Source: Elysia chlorotica
Lineage: Eukaryota > Mollusca > Gastropoda > Plakobranchidae
Assembly (NCBI GenBank): GCA_003991915.1
Contig: RQTK01000415.1
Span: forward strand, 327,669-391,668
Length of the DNA: 64,000 bases
Direction: 5' to 3'
Part shown: positions 28,101 through 40,400 of the stretch, in pieces
Position numbering within the stretch: position 1 is the stretch's first letter
How the letters are laid out: the number at the start of each line of letters is the position of its first letter
Program-made: the position numbers and the translations under genes
The notes under the pieces: model-generated
Seen by the model: the letters and a program-made list of their open reading frames with translations, nothing else
Database searches by the model: none
Told to the model about the DNA's origin: nothing

Positions 28101-31100
28101 TTTTTCTTTCACTGTACTTACATTTGCTTTTCCTGTTGTAACAGTTGGCTTAGTGAGGACCAGTCCCCACTAAAATATCGACAGTTGACTTCTTCGGTCT
28201 CGATAATATTTAAGGTTGCGTTAGTGTGTGTCACCAGCTGTAGCACCTCTTCATTCTGTACAGGCAAGAATAAAAATACTGCTCAATTCTGCATCTAAAT
28301 AAAATGTATTACAGAAAAACATAAACGTAGACAACCTACAGAAAAATAATAAACAAATGCTGAAAAAAGAAAGAAATAGCATTTCGTTTTAATCCTTTTT
28401 AGACAAAAAAATTTGGGTGATTTAATTTTACCCAAATTTTTGCAAGAAAATTTTACAAGATAACGAATCATGTTCACTCATCATCGCAATTTATTCTTTG
28501 TGGTCCGTTTGATATACAACACTTTAGGTTTACCTCTATGCACAGAAAATAAAATGGCACCCTCCTCTGCCAATTTGTAACTTTCCAAAGCCCTCCATCA
28601 AAATGTGGATTCAAGCTCAGGGTTTAGCACAGTTAAAAAGAGACATTTTATTTCATTAAATAAAACATTTATTACCATTAGAAACAATAAAAGTTAGTGC
28701 ACTTCTTGCAGCACAACACTGGTCTTTTTGGACTAGTTAGTAACAAGAGATGTTGGTTGTTGGGTTGGTTTAACTTCCAAGGGCCACCGCGCCCCCCTAG
28801 TACATAGTAACAAGAGAAATACATACAAAATCTTGGAAGTGCACAGCTTGAGCTCCACGGGTGCAGCAGTAGACCCCAGGCAGACCAGCACCACAGCCCA
28901 ACTGAGAGGGATCACAGGGATGAATAAAAAGAGTAATGGTGTGACGTGCCAAATAAAATACATGAGAAAAACATGAACACACAGACACTATCCTGTTGGC
29001 TAGATATCATAATTATGTGAAGCGCTTAACAGAAAAACAGAGAATGTCAAATATTCACCCATCAACAAAAAATGGTCAATGTCAGTACATTCAAAATAAA
29101 ACAAATCGTGAAGATGTTCAATTTGTAATTACTTTTAAAAAACAAGAAAATACCAGGCAATTTTATGTAACATTGGCTGGGGATTTTTTCTGCTTGAACC
29201 TTTCATATAATTATGTACCAGCAGATTGCTCTTGATTTTACCAGAGCAGATCAAAACCATTTTAAATTATTCCAGCCAGAATTACTCACACTTTGCTTTT
29301 ACAATCAACTCTGGTTACATAGACTGCTTACTTCAAGAATGGATTTCCCTTTTAGTTCTATTGCTTGGCCCACAGGATGCGATATCAGAAAGTGAGTCAA
29401 ATCATCTCCACATTCCCACATTTTGAGACCACCTGTAGAGTAACAAATTAATTCACAAAAATGGGAGTTGCAAGACATCTAAAAAATGTCTATTTCTATT
29501 ATGACATAAACTTTTTAAAAGCAAGAAAAACTAGATTCATTCCTTTTAATTTGACAAAAAGAGGAAATTAGCCTTAGTGTGTACATTTCAAGCACATCCT
29601 TAAGCTAGTAAAATGACACAGACATTTACATTTTCAAATTGAAAACAAAAGAAAAGTAAGTGATTAGTTTATGCACTAATATACTAGCACTTTTCTGAAC
29701 TTGCAGACTCAAAAATGTATGGCTAATTTACTTATTTCTATAATTTCTCTCTCATTTATATTCAACAAAGGCAATAAATCCTATCAAACTTATATCATTC
29801 AATTCAACAACAAACAAACAAAAACCTGTATGTTAAAAAACGTGTAATCAAAACAAGTTGAGTGTATATGATTATGACAAACTGTTCTTGATTGATTTCA
29901 ACTTTGTAGCACAAATTTGTTACAAACCTTCATAAACTCCAGCCACCAAATCACTGCTTGCAGACAAAGCAGCAACAAGATTCTCTGAGTTGGCAAAGCT
30001 TTTGAATTTCTCATCTTTTAGAATCAAGTCCCCCAGTTTACTGGTATCCACAATCTTGAGGCAATTCTGCCCAAACTCCACACCAAGCAATTCAAACTGA
30101 ATGGAATAGAAAATTCATTGAAAGTTATTAAGTTTATATCGAAGCCTATGAATTAATGATTCATAAATCAATCAATCAAGAGTAATGTTGTATAGTGCTT
30201 AATAATACTTAATAGGATAGTGGTTTCAAAGATTTTGTTAAACAATTTTAAAAGTCTCCATCCTCATCCTAATACTGTTGTTAATAGATGTTCATAGAGT
30301 ATATCACTGTATCTCTCATCACATGATTCAGAAAGTGCTGGACATCTAATTTGTACAAAGTGTAGAAGTCATGATGAGTCTCTTTCTTAATCATGTTCAT
30401 GTGGCTGCTTTCAAACATGTTACAAAGTATAAGTTTTTACATTGAGTTTAAAGAATAATAGGAAAATTTTCTCCTTTTTACTGTCCAGTTAAAAATTCAG
30501 GTACCTTTGATATAAGCTCATCATCACAGAAATCTGTAACTTCTTTCGCCTCTGAAAAAGTTGTGTCAGTTTTTTTGTGTATTGTCTCCCCATCACTGTT
30601 TCCTAGAATCATAAGAATGTTATTGTATAGCAAATTGTAAAAAAAAAAAACGTTTTGCATATTTCAATATTTCTTAAGTTAAAAAGCTTTGAACATTCAG
30701 CATGATTGGGATCACATAAAAAAGTGAAAACAATAACAGAAAAACAATATGCACCTTCTAAAAGAAATTAATAACATTTATTTATATTGTCATTTATTGT
30801 GGCAATAACGCAAAAGCCTAAGGAGACATTAAATACAAATTTCGAATACTCTTGTTGCAGCATTAGAAGATACGGCAGGTAAGACCGGGCTTATCCATGA
30901 ATTATTGAAACACTGACCACACTAGTATTGAATACAGCGGCATCGGTTCAGATACAGAGGTTGAAAAGTCGGCGCAAGTTCCGTAAGGCTATCACAGTCT
31001 TTAAGTAGAAACCTAACTAATTCCCCTGTACCTGGACTAAGGGTTTGGTTCTACAATTAAAATGTCACTAAGTCGGACTAAAATACTCGGCATAGACCGT

Positions 31101-32408
31101 CAAACTCTCAAGCAGCCCAAGCCAAGGTGTAAGCTTCTAGTCCCTCAATACATGCAAGTGACGAGTGGTTACAGATCCGGTTCGGCGCCGTCGGCTGCGG
31201 CTGGGCCAAAATTCCAGTGACTTAATTTGCATGCTTTAATTAACTGGGATAGTCCTCAGTAGGGGGACCGGGATGAACTCGGGTTCCGGCTTAGTGTAAC
31301 AGGCATGACTGTCTAGTGTCTAGCTAAAAAATATATTGTTGCCATGGGTACATTTTTTAAACAATCTTTTTAGATTTAAAAACTCATCATTTGTACAACA
31401 AGCCTCGTTTGTATCTTTTTTAATCTTCAATAAAATAAACCAATGGTAAAAAAAACAAAAAACAAAGAGATACACACAGGCCAGAAAAAAATGAAAATAA
31501 ACTTGATAATTTCTCCGGGTTGACAATCGATCACACAGCCACTGTCTAAAAATGCCTCTGATGACCTTTTCTGGGACCCAGCGCCGTGTAGACAGCTGCA
31601 GACTTCATCAATTCTGCTATCTCGCCTAGTAGGGGTCTAAACCTCGTTAAATGTTTCGGCTCCTGTTTCACATGATCTGTAAATTGCATCTATCTATAGG
31701 CAACTTGAAGATTTTAAACTGATGACAGCTTTATCTGCTAGGCTTGATTTCCAGCTCCTCTTTAACATACGTATGTGCAAATTGCATCAATAGTTGACGT
31801 CAAGATTTAAAACCAATGAAAGCTTTCTCAGTTTGGCTTTACTTCCATTTTCATTGCAAATTTTATTTTGGACCAGCCGAGTGTGAAAGTCGTCATGTAG
31901 GCCTATTTATAACCGATATGATAGTCAGTTGTATCAGATAAGTCTGCTATCTTAGTCGGCACTAGTGGATCAGGAATTGGGTCGACCGCCCAGCCTTACC
32001 GTAATAGCTTAGAGGCATTTGGTCAAGTGGTGGATGTCTGTTATGACAGTGAGTATTTACTTATCATACAAGAGAGTACTAGATCTATGTCTTGTTGTTG
32101 TTTTTTTAACCTAATCATCGAAAGGCTATTATTTGATTTTGTCTTTTGGGGGACAGATGTCTAAAAGATATCACTTTGCTTGTTAATGTCAGCCTCACCA
32201 TTTTAAATACAATAGTTTCACTAGAACTAGAAATCTAGATCTATCTTCGTTAGGCCTATAAATTATAATTCCTGCGTTTCCAAAGTTAGATCAAGATCTA
32301 TGTCTTGATGTCTGGCATACCTTCACCAAGTCCAATATTAGGATTAAACGAGTCAGTTCCTCTTTCCGAAGCATCCTCATCTGATGCGAAATTAAACAAA
32401 AAAGACAT
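22171..32408 (-). CDS. METTL18: METTL18-type protein-histidine N-methyltransferase (9 coding exons)
   Basis: SAM-dependent methyltransferase; the human orthologue methylates a histidine of ribosomal protein uL3. Minus-strand exons in reading order: 32408-32321 (ATG, MSFLFNFASDED), 30602-30505, 30096-29928, 29432-29332, 28901-28827, 28255-28122, then 25763-25665 or its duplicate 27136-27038, 24104-23989, 22229-22171 (TGA). All phases fit and give 312 residues; the human protein has 372. Landmarks: YEGGLKMWEC (about 117-126), the SAM motif I LGCGAG (153-158) after GKSILE, VHFQDF, CRYFSGDW (202-209), YDVILTAETIY at the start of the duplicated exon and YYFGVGGG (262-269), typical of METTL18. The intron after the duplicated exon is U12-type. 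The start is the first ATG, matching the family's MTFxFNF-like N terminus. A 5' UTR exon was not identified. Confidence 0.94.
22230..23988 (-). other. METTL18 last intron, 1.76 kb
   Basis: Donor gtcagt, acceptor ctctcag on the minus strand. The sequence is mostly unique-looking, with no coding signal I can support. Short open frames near 23.4-23.9 kb on both strands have no recognisable family features. Confidence 0.7.
23989..24104 (-). other. METTL18: METTL18 exon with GVGGG motif and a U12-type 3' splice site
   Basis: Encodes VVAAKVYYFGVGGGTDGF onwards. Just upstream on the minus strand is ttttccttgaatttaattct then ccag. TTCCTTGAA (24126-24118) matches the U12 branch consensus in 8 of 9 positions and lies about 14 nt before the exon. 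This acceptor pairs with the GTATCCTTC donors of the duplicated exons. Confidence 0.85.
24274..24470 (+). repeat. (TC)n and pyrimidine-rich low-complexity DNA
   Basis: A pure TC block at 24274-24300, then C/T-rich sequence to about 24470, inside a METTL18 intron. Confidence 0.85.
24530..24830 (+). mobile_element. tRNA-headed SINE-like element
   Basis: A head with a pol III B-box-like GGTTCAAAACC (about 24592) follows 'tatctcccaatcgg'. The body includes 'tgtcagacgttcatcttggg', and the tail includes 'ccacaatatac', 'gtactgacaacgggcac' and an 'aacagaaac' end. Body and tail match the copy at 52848-53212, which identifies a repeated family. The family name is unknown to me. Confidence 0.6.
25284..25812. 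repeat. Left copy of a direct segmental duplication carrying a METTL18 exon
   Basis: About 530 bp, closely similar to 26647-27190 in the same orientation. It starts near 'acatttggcaaattttgcca' and ends near 'ttggttttagg.attgctcag'. It contains the exon 25665-25763 with both splice sites. Differences are scattered substitutions and small indels, so the duplication is fairly recent or conserved. Confidence 0.92.
25665..25763 (-). other. METTL18: METTL18 duplicated exon, downstream copy
   Basis: 99 nt, acceptor tttctttccag, donor gtatccttc. It encodes YDVILTAETIYSPENYSSL and continues HDVFYTSLSSNGIV. The donor is a U12-type GTATCC motif and the acceptor is U2-type, without a U12 branch site at the right distance. 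Its SPENY is closer to the family's NPxxY than the other copy's SSENY. Confidence 0.92.
25813..25897. mobile_element. Miniature inverted-repeat element (pogo/Tigger-like ends)
   Basis: 85 bp with inverted ends: CAGTGGACCTTGGATATAAC at the left and its imperfect complement ending ggtctactg at the right. A second internal 'gttataaccaagg' is present. The left flank is TA, as expected for Tc1/mariner-superfamily targets; the right flank is TG. CAGT..ACC..ATAACGA ends are characteristic of pogo/Tigger-type elements. It abuts the end of the left segmental duplicate. Confidence 0.6.
25898..26646. other. Spacer between the two METTL18 exon duplicates
   Basis: AT-rich DNA with 'cctagcctat', 'gatctaaatctag' and A-run low complexity, and a purine-rich GA patch at 26575-26645 just before the second copy. 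No coding signal. Confidence 0.6.
26647..27190. repeat. Right copy of the direct segmental duplication carrying a METTL18 exon
   Basis: About 540 bp matching 25284-25812 in the same orientation, and containing the exon 27038-27136. A small insertion near 26690-26710 and scattered substitutions distinguish it from the other copy. Confidence 0.92.
27038..27136 (-). other. METTL18: METTL18 duplicated exon, upstream copy
   Basis: 99 nt, acceptor ctttctttccag, donor gtatccttc. It encodes YDVILTAETIYSSENYPSL and continues HDVFSTSLSSNGII. It has five residue differences from the other copy, no stop and no frameshift. Like its twin it combines a U2-type acceptor with a U12-type donor. Confidence 0.9.
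28256..28826 (-). other. METTL18 intron, nothing recognised
   Basis: Donor gtatgt, acceptor gtacag on the minus strand. AT-rich with no repeat family or coding signal identified. Confidence 0.7.
30603..32320 (-). other. METTL18 first coding intron
   Basis: Donor gtatgc, acceptor ttctag. The part at about 30880-31310 is noticeably richer in G and C than its surroundings and has no match I recognise. It includes ATTTGCAT at 31225-31232. The rest is AT-rich. No coding exon supported. Confidence 0.65.
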
Positions 32409-35392
32409 ACTTTAAAGTTTCCAACGTATCCAGAAGTTATTACAAGACTGGCTTTCCAGTAACCACTAACCAGTTTCCACCTTTCATGCCGAATGTTACT
32501 AAATTTCCCGATTAAAGAACGATAACGCTTAAAATATCATTTTAGTTTTACTTTCGGTTTAGGTTAGTTCTTTTAGAGGTTTTTATTTTCAAATTATTTT
32601 GCAAGATGACTGTTCGCAATTACATTAGATGTAGATTCTAGATCTAGATCCCTATATTATTTTAATTGTTCATCCTATAACTTGGGAAAATATCCGTGTA
32701 CAAAAAGGTAAGATTTAAATCTAGATATTAAGGTCCAGATCTAGACATAGGGTCTAGGCCTATCTCACGCTATAAATATCACCTTGATGTAGGGAACCCA
32801 TCTACATCTACAAATTCAAAGGCCTAGATCTAGATCTAGATTCTAGATCCTCCTTAGATTTAGGTATATATCTATATATATTGGTATACAAGAAAATATA
32901 GGAAGATCCTATAAGCTGCCAACCCCCAGGCCTAAGTTTTGGCGTATTTATTTTCATACGCTTTTTGTCCACAAATGCGCCAATACGTTTTCATGCCGAA
33001 AAAATTTGACTTTCCCGAATACCCTAATGTTTTGTTTTTTTTACTTAGGCCTACCATTTTTACAACATTCTACTCTTTTTTTTTTGTCAATTATGCAACC
33101 GAAACTAGAGAAGAATAAAGAAAGTTTCGTGCACGTAAAGATTGGGTTTTATTCAACTAGAATGATATTGTCGCCAACAACTTATTGTTTTGTTTATCAT
33201 TTAGATGTCCCAAACTCCGAAAAATAGTATCCATCTCTCTATCTTAGATCTAGGTCTTGACCATAACAGTAATTTCTAATCAAGTAATAGTTCTGATTGC
33301 ATTTGATCTAACTTGGTGTTGACCAAAAAATGGACGTAGATCCAGTTTAATATCATTATTCGTCTGCATGCTGATCTCTCCATCTTAACATCCAGTCCTC
33401 TGCCCTCGTCGTCATTTTTAATTCTTTTATGAATCATATACATGTGCTCAAATCTACTTTTACAAACTACGACTCTCATTTAGTTTAAATTTGTTTAAAT
33501 TTGTAATATCATTACCAATCTCTCAATCTTTACATCCAGTCCTCGGCCCACGCCGTCATTTAAATCTTATGATTCTAATTGTTGCTGTTGATCTAACTTG
33601 ATGCAAATCATGCTCTCTACGGCTCTAGTGTTCTTAATATTAATAATAATGTAGATCTAGTTCAGACAAGAAGCTTAATTGTAAATCAGAAATCAAGATT
33701 TAGATCTATGTCTATTTTAGTCTTTTAGGAGCTACACTGTATCCAAATCATTGGCACATTCAAGATCAAACTCTCAATCAAATCTACATCTTAATTTAGA
33801 TTATGCAAATACAGCAGCCTATATATGGGTATCAACAAAGATTCTTTACGACGAGGGGGTTACAGAGCGTTATACCGCAGATTTGGCTGATCACATAAAT
33901 ATGTATTATAGTGTCAGTGTACCATGATAGACACCGACCCAATGCTAAGGGGAAAAAATCTCCGCAGATAGAACAGAGCTAAAATGCTGGCCCTGCGCTT
34001 GGCTACTTCACTGACTTAACACCTCCTGACTGGTCACTGCGGGGTGCTGAGTAACTGATACTGGTAGCAGGCCTTCATTCATCTTTTATTCCTCCTTTTT
34101 CTATCACGTGAGAAACTCTTGAATGGGTATATGTGCTCTTAATATATCAACCAATGATATCAATGAATAGTTTGGCAGATTCTCGGCCTCCCACTCAGAT
34201 TATAAAAGTTATATCACTGATTATAGCCTGAATCTCTAAGAAAGGAAAGGGCTGAGGAAGTAGCACAATACCCCCCACCCCACGCCAACCCACCCTTAGA
34301 GATCTTGGGTAACTGTTTAGTACCCTGTATAAAGACAGTTGGACCATTGATGTAGGGGTAGATGGTGACCAAAGCCATGCTTTCACTTTTTCACATATGA
34401 GTATCAAACGCTGCCCCACTGAGACACGAAGACAGACAGACAGAAACACATACACACACACTGATGTGAAACAGACGAGTACTGAAAACTGGCGGCTTTG
34501 ATTGATAGTGTTTGATCATTACAGCCTCACACTAGCTCCGTCTCTAGTGTTCTGCGTTTTCAAGCAGACAATATAGACGATACTTGGCAGGTGTCAGAAA
34601 ATCTGGTCTGATATTTTTCTAGAAATTCGTCAGATGTAAAATTTAAAAAAATTAGGACTGAGGACCAAGAGGTCCAAGGTTCAAATCTTTGGTGTCGCCA
34701 CTCTTTTTCTGCCCATCTCCATAACATTAATATGAAGATTGCATTCTTAGCAATATAACTATAAGGTGCCAGATATCTTTACTATTAGTGCTCTGGATTG
34801 ATGAGTAGGAGGTCAAAGGTTCAATCCTCAACTGATGTTTCCATTTTTGTACTGTAGCACTTTCGATTGGGCCACAGAGGTTCTAAATGCCTAACACTTT
34901 CAATCAAGAGACACACAGGAGAAATGTTGTAACATGTAAAAAAGGATTCGAACTGAAACATATCACACCCACAGATGTTTAAAATTAAATGTTTAATTGT
35001 GATCATTAGCAGGAAAGAAAGTAATAACTGGCTTCTCCTTTATTCCCCATAATGAAGGATTATTAAAAAGCAGAAAAAAATAAGAAAGTGAGATCAACCA
35101 ACTTCTCAGAGCAATAGAAATATATAGTTTTGTGAACTTTTAACTAGAAACAATGGGAAAAAAATATCAGCGTCACAATAATAACACTAACCAAGTGAGC
35201 AGTACTGCCACACCCCATTTTTGCACACCCAGTCACCCGTGCCAGATCTACACGGGCCATCTGGCCATTCAAGCGGACTTCAAAGAACCACAGGGGTTAG
35301 AGCTGTTTAGCACTCTTACTTATTGTAATCTCTTCACTTAATTTAAATATGTTGTTTTTTTCTCCTGTCCATATCAAGAGTATTTTTTTCAG
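32409..35392. other. Divergent intergenic region between METTL18 and GTF3C4
   Basis: About 3 kb that should hold both promoters. It contains many 'agatctag' clusters (for example 32822-32850) and two short tRNA-like SINE heads near 34.65 and 34.8 kb. No TATA box, CpG-rich block or first exon could be placed with confidence. Confidence 0.5.
34645..34860 (+). mobile_element. Two tRNA-like SINE head remnants
   Basis: B-box-like GGTTCAAATCT at about 34678 follows 'gaccaagaggtccaa'. A second B-box-like GGTTCAATCCT at about 34818 follows 'gatgagtaggaggtcaaa'. Both have the spacing of a tRNA-derived SINE head but lack the recognisable tail. They are probably fragments. Confidence 0.4.
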
Positions 35393-35424
35393 ACAGGGAC
35401 TAGATCTGGCGATTTTATTCTACC
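35393..35424 (+). other. GTF3C4: GTF3C4 5' UTR segment behind a 3' splice site
   Basis: A strong acceptor, gtatttttttcag, ends at 35392, 32 nt before the ATG. This suggests the gene has a non-coding first exon upstream that I cannot place. Confidence 0.5.
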
Positions 35425-37380
35425 ATGAGTGAACCTTTCAAACTAATCCTCACGCTGTCAAAGGATAAGCAGGGGGAAGTCTACTCAGGAAACTCTTTGA
35501 CATGGACACCTGATGATAAACTTCTTGTTTGCTCTTCAGAAAAAATTCTAATTGTAAATGTTGTATTGGTAAGTATCAGTTTTATTTGAGTTTATTAAAG
35601 AAGTGTGTATAATTATAATTATGCCAAGACGTATATTGAAAAGAATAATAATTCTAATTGTTTGTCTTTTAATTATTAATATTACAACGTTTCATTAATT
35701 TCCTGATGTTTGTAGCTTTGAATATACATGTGGTCCCTGCACATTTGAATTAATCATGTTTCTCTCTGCTCTCTTTTTCTAGAATCAATCATCAAGGCTG
35801 AGTCCTGGTGAGGATATATTTACTACCTTTACAGAGTTAACCCTCTCAATTCTTGATGTTCCCGACTTCTCACTTCTGGATGGAGTTTTGAACTATGAAA
35901 GATCTTTTCCTTTTTTAGAAGACGGTAATTTTATTTCTTTCACCTTTTTTTTCATGATATCTTGGGGAAAATGTGCAGTGTCTGTGTATTACATTGCCAT
36001 TGTTTCATTCTTTAATATTTTTATGACAGAAAAATGAATTCAATGTTGTTGTTTTTTTTCAAATCTGTTAACAGAGAGACGATAAGGAACTTATTTTGAA
36101 ATATGGTGTGTCATTCTCATTTTACATTCATAGTATTTTGTCCATGTCCCATATGCGGAGACAAACTCAATCACATTTACAGTGTATCTTTTTTTTAATA
36201 GCTCTGTTGCTTAAATAATGGAAACTTTGTCTGTTGAAAATAATTGCATAACATTTCTATTTCAGTGAACCGTCATCAACTTATGGCTGATCCTTTACTG
36301 TCTGAGTCTGGTTTTCTTCAATTTTCTCACAGCAAAGTCTTAAAGAATGCAGTGTGCTCCTCATTTTTCAATGGCAACAGGTGTGAAGTTTCTTACAAAG
36401 TTTTATTATTGAACATTTCGTACTAATTTTATTTGAAAACTTCATTGGAAAATCCTTTTATATGTTAGGCTGCATTTTTAATTTTCATGCTCCAAATTCA
36501 AAACCAGATTTAGACAGATTCTGGGTTTTTCACGCTGTTTATTAAGTTTATAAATTTACATATATATTTTGATCACATCATGTACTCCTTCATTTTTGTT
36601 TTCAGAGAGAGCTACCTCATCGCTTGTGTGACTTATGGGGCTCGATTGATTATTTTTGCTGCGGAGGGACATCACTTTAAGGTGTTAGATTATGCTTGCG
36701 TGTCAATTTTAATATTTTTTCTAGTTGATGAAACAAAGTATACTAACTTCCACAAATTAATTGTAAATAAAATCTTCCCAACGTGTGTAGTTTTAGATTT
36801 GTGAATCATTCTTAAGTCTCATATTTTTTAGTGCTACGCATTAGGAATAACGTTAATCCTTTTTAGTAAAATGGAATTTGATCCCAAACTGGACAATTTA
36901 TTTGTGGCTCTTGTAATGTTTTAATGAAGCCTTTTGTTTACCAACATTATGGTCTATGCTGAATTATTTTTATCAGATCTACTTGTGCAATACTTACTGG
37001 CTCTGCCTCTTTTTTGTTCTGTGTTCCATTTTTGTAATGCAATTTTATAAATGAAGAGAGGAATTTATCTCTGTAACTTAGATTGATCAGGAATCTGTGT
37101 TTTTTTGTTTCACTCAAACAAATGCAGGGACAAAAAAAATTGTTGATGCCTGAAGACTAGTACTAATTTTACTGCAAGTTTGAAGTTTTATACGATTATG
37201 GAATTCCCTCTAGCAAACATTTTTTATCGAGCCAAGTCTAATGAAAAGTTTCAAAATTACAGAAGCATTTGTATGAAAACTTTAAATAAAAGGTGACTGT
37301 TTCAATTCAGATCAAATTAGTATTAACTGTATTTTGGTTTGATTATTATTACTAATAGTAGTAGTAGTAGTAGTAGCAGC

Positions 37381-37451
<71 letters not shown>

Positions 37452-40400
37452 CAGCAGCAGCAGCAGCAGCAGCAGTAGCAGCAGCAGCAACAGCAGCAGT
37501 AGTAGTAGTAGTAGTAGTAGTACCATTATTTTCATTCTTATTCTTCTTCTTATTATTATTATTTTTTATTAATATTATTATTATTGATGTTGTTGTTGTT
37601 ATTATTATTATTATTATTTTCATTGTTGCATTTGATATAAAATTTGACTTTTCTTCCTTTATTATGATACTGAGGATTAATTTACACTAATTTTCCAATT
37701 TCTTACATATCCAGCCGTACGAATGCACTCAGTTTGTCAAGGAGAAAATGACTACGGAGATGACACTTCCCATAACTGTAAAAAACCAAAAGCACTTTGA
37801 TGAATATGTGGAATTAATACACAGCATGGCTACAGTAGGTAAGACATTCGGGTAACATAATTGTATGTATATGTCAGCTAGCTTTTTAATGGCATGTAAA
37901 AATGTGGCTGCTTGAGTATATTTGCTTCTGTATTTTTCAATAAACTTGGTTTATATAATTCTTCTTTTTGTCACCACAGAAAGGTCCGAGTTCACATCTC
38001 CTCTCCATTTTTTTTTATTTTACCTCTTGTTTTTAAATTTATTTTAGAAAAGTATGTGACCAATTTTCTTTTTTATTTGTGTGTCTGTTTTGTTTCTTTT
38101 GTTGTTGTTTTTTTTTGGTTTTGCCAATCTTTTTTCAGAAAATTACGATTCAATTTCAAATTTAGCCTGTGAGGTTTTGTAAAAGCATAATTCTGTTCAG
38201 TTGTGTCCATGAGAAGTTTCCTGCATTGACATTTTTTTTGGTTTGTTTTGTTGTTGTTGTTTTTTTTTTTTTTATATAGTTTAACATGGGATTATATCAA
38301 ACACTGTTGGTGATTGAAGGGTGAGTGTGACTCTCTATATAATAAACTTAAGTTTTCCTAGTTCAGAATCACGGTTTGTTAGTACTGAAAGAAAATAGAT
38401 AAGTTCAAGGCCTCATATTCCTAGTCTGACCTACTTTTTTAGGCTTACATATAGCATGTAAGAAAGAATGCAATGGCCTTTGGGATAAGCCTGAATAAAA
38501 CAAAGAATATCCAATAGTTTACCACACGGCCAGTTCAGATTAACTACAATGGGCATCAGCAATTTTTCTTTTGACATGTAAATTTAGGTCTATGCTGGAA
38601 TTGAAAGATACTGGTGAGTCTGAATGTAGGCTTACCTTTCATGCCATCGATTCAGTAGGGAAAATCTGCACATACAAGAGAATTTTTGTTACTGTTGTGT
38701 ATTAATGTTCACTCTTGTAGTGCATTAATAATTACGATATGTTCCAAACTTCTCTCATTGGAGTGCTGGACCAGTGTCTGATGTATCTAGCCTTGACTTC
38801 TCAAATGTTAGCACTAACAAAGTTACACTGAAAATTACTTTGTTAAAATGTGTTAGAAATTGATCTACTTCAATCATACATTTTTATACGAGTTCTTCCA
38901 TCATCAAATTATATGTTTGGTTTTCAAACAATACCATGTATCTACAACTTAACCTTGATTTATTTTTTTCCTGCTTACATGTGATCAAAACTGTTGTTAC
39001 CATGGCATGTTTTTATTTCTCTACTTCTCTTCAAATATGGTCTGCTACAGCATCTTTGATAATTCATTTTCAATAATTATACTTGGGTTAGATAATTATT
39101 CTTTTTGTCCCTGCAGAAATTGTATGGTCACAGCTCTTTGTCCATGAAAATTGTGACCATTTTTCTTGCTCGTAACTGGAAGTAGAAATGGTGATGTTCA
39201 CCTTTGGAAAGTGGACACTGACTTCAAAAATGAGTAAGTCTGAATAAATCTGTTTTCCCCATTAGAAAGATTATATTTATTAACCTTTTGAGTCCAAGCC
39301 GCCACTTGATAACCATGTAGATCTAGATCTAGAATGGACTTAGAACTAAATAGTAACACACGAGTAAACACATATTTTGATGGTAGACATTGTGGGCCTA
39401 GAAACCACTGTCAGCTAAGGAGGGTAGGTATAGAGTCAAAATACTGCCAGGGCTCAATATGTTAAAATTATGAGCTTATAAAAGTATGAGTTTTTCTTAA
39501 ACTGACTTTTATAAATGAGATAGAGATCCTCCACTCCCTTTCCTTTTGGGTTAATTTTTAAATTGTTTTTATCTTATATCAGCCCATAAGAATTTAATTT
39601 GTATGTTTTACTCACTGTACAAAAAAAAAAGTTTAACCTGTCAAAATGTCAACTTTGGGATTAGGTAGTTGATATTTATGTTCATGTTTTAATAAATTCT
39701 TCTTATAATTTCTGCTGCTTTAAAGTTTAGCGTATACAATTATGAGCAGTTCAGTCACTCATTTTTTTTTTAGCTTTGGGTAACTGTATATATTTAACAC
39801 TAACCCAGATGATCTTCACTGTTGCTGGGATATAATTAAAAAATTGCAGTTGGTTAAAGTGATTGGTAGTCCCTGTAGTTACTTGTGTTTGCCAATTGCC
39901 TCTCATCTGTTAAAGTACATATTTAAGAGCAAAATAAAACAAAAGCAAGGAAAAGTTGTTGGTCTTTTTTAAAGGAAGTATTTTGATTTTTTGGTGTTTT
40001 TTTGTTTAGAATTAAACCCATAACTGACAGATTTGGTTTGATTTTTTTCCATTGCAGACAGAAGCAATTAGTGTGGCAGTTTACAGACAAATACCAGAGT
40101 GAAGTCATGTCTCTTGCATGGCTATCAAGAGGTCAATCTAGAGGTGAGATAAATATTCCTTTTATTTATTTATTTATTTATTTTTAGAGGAGGAGAAAGG
40201 GGGGGGGGGGGGTCTTCTATTTTTCTTTCAAAGGATTATGTCAGGCTGAAAAAAGAGTATTAAGCATTTTTTTGGCTTGATCACATTAAACAGCAAAGAT
40301 AGTTTTCCTATGGGTTTTTTTAAAGTGAATTCAAACAAAAGTTGATAAAAGGATAAAAGTTTGCTTATTAAGCAGAGCCCAAGTTATTGATAACTGATTT

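Noticed and set aside
30880..31310. GC-richer block in METTL18 intron 1 as a hidden exon or promoter
   Set aside because: No open frame with splice sites and no clear promoter element; noted only as compositional contrast.
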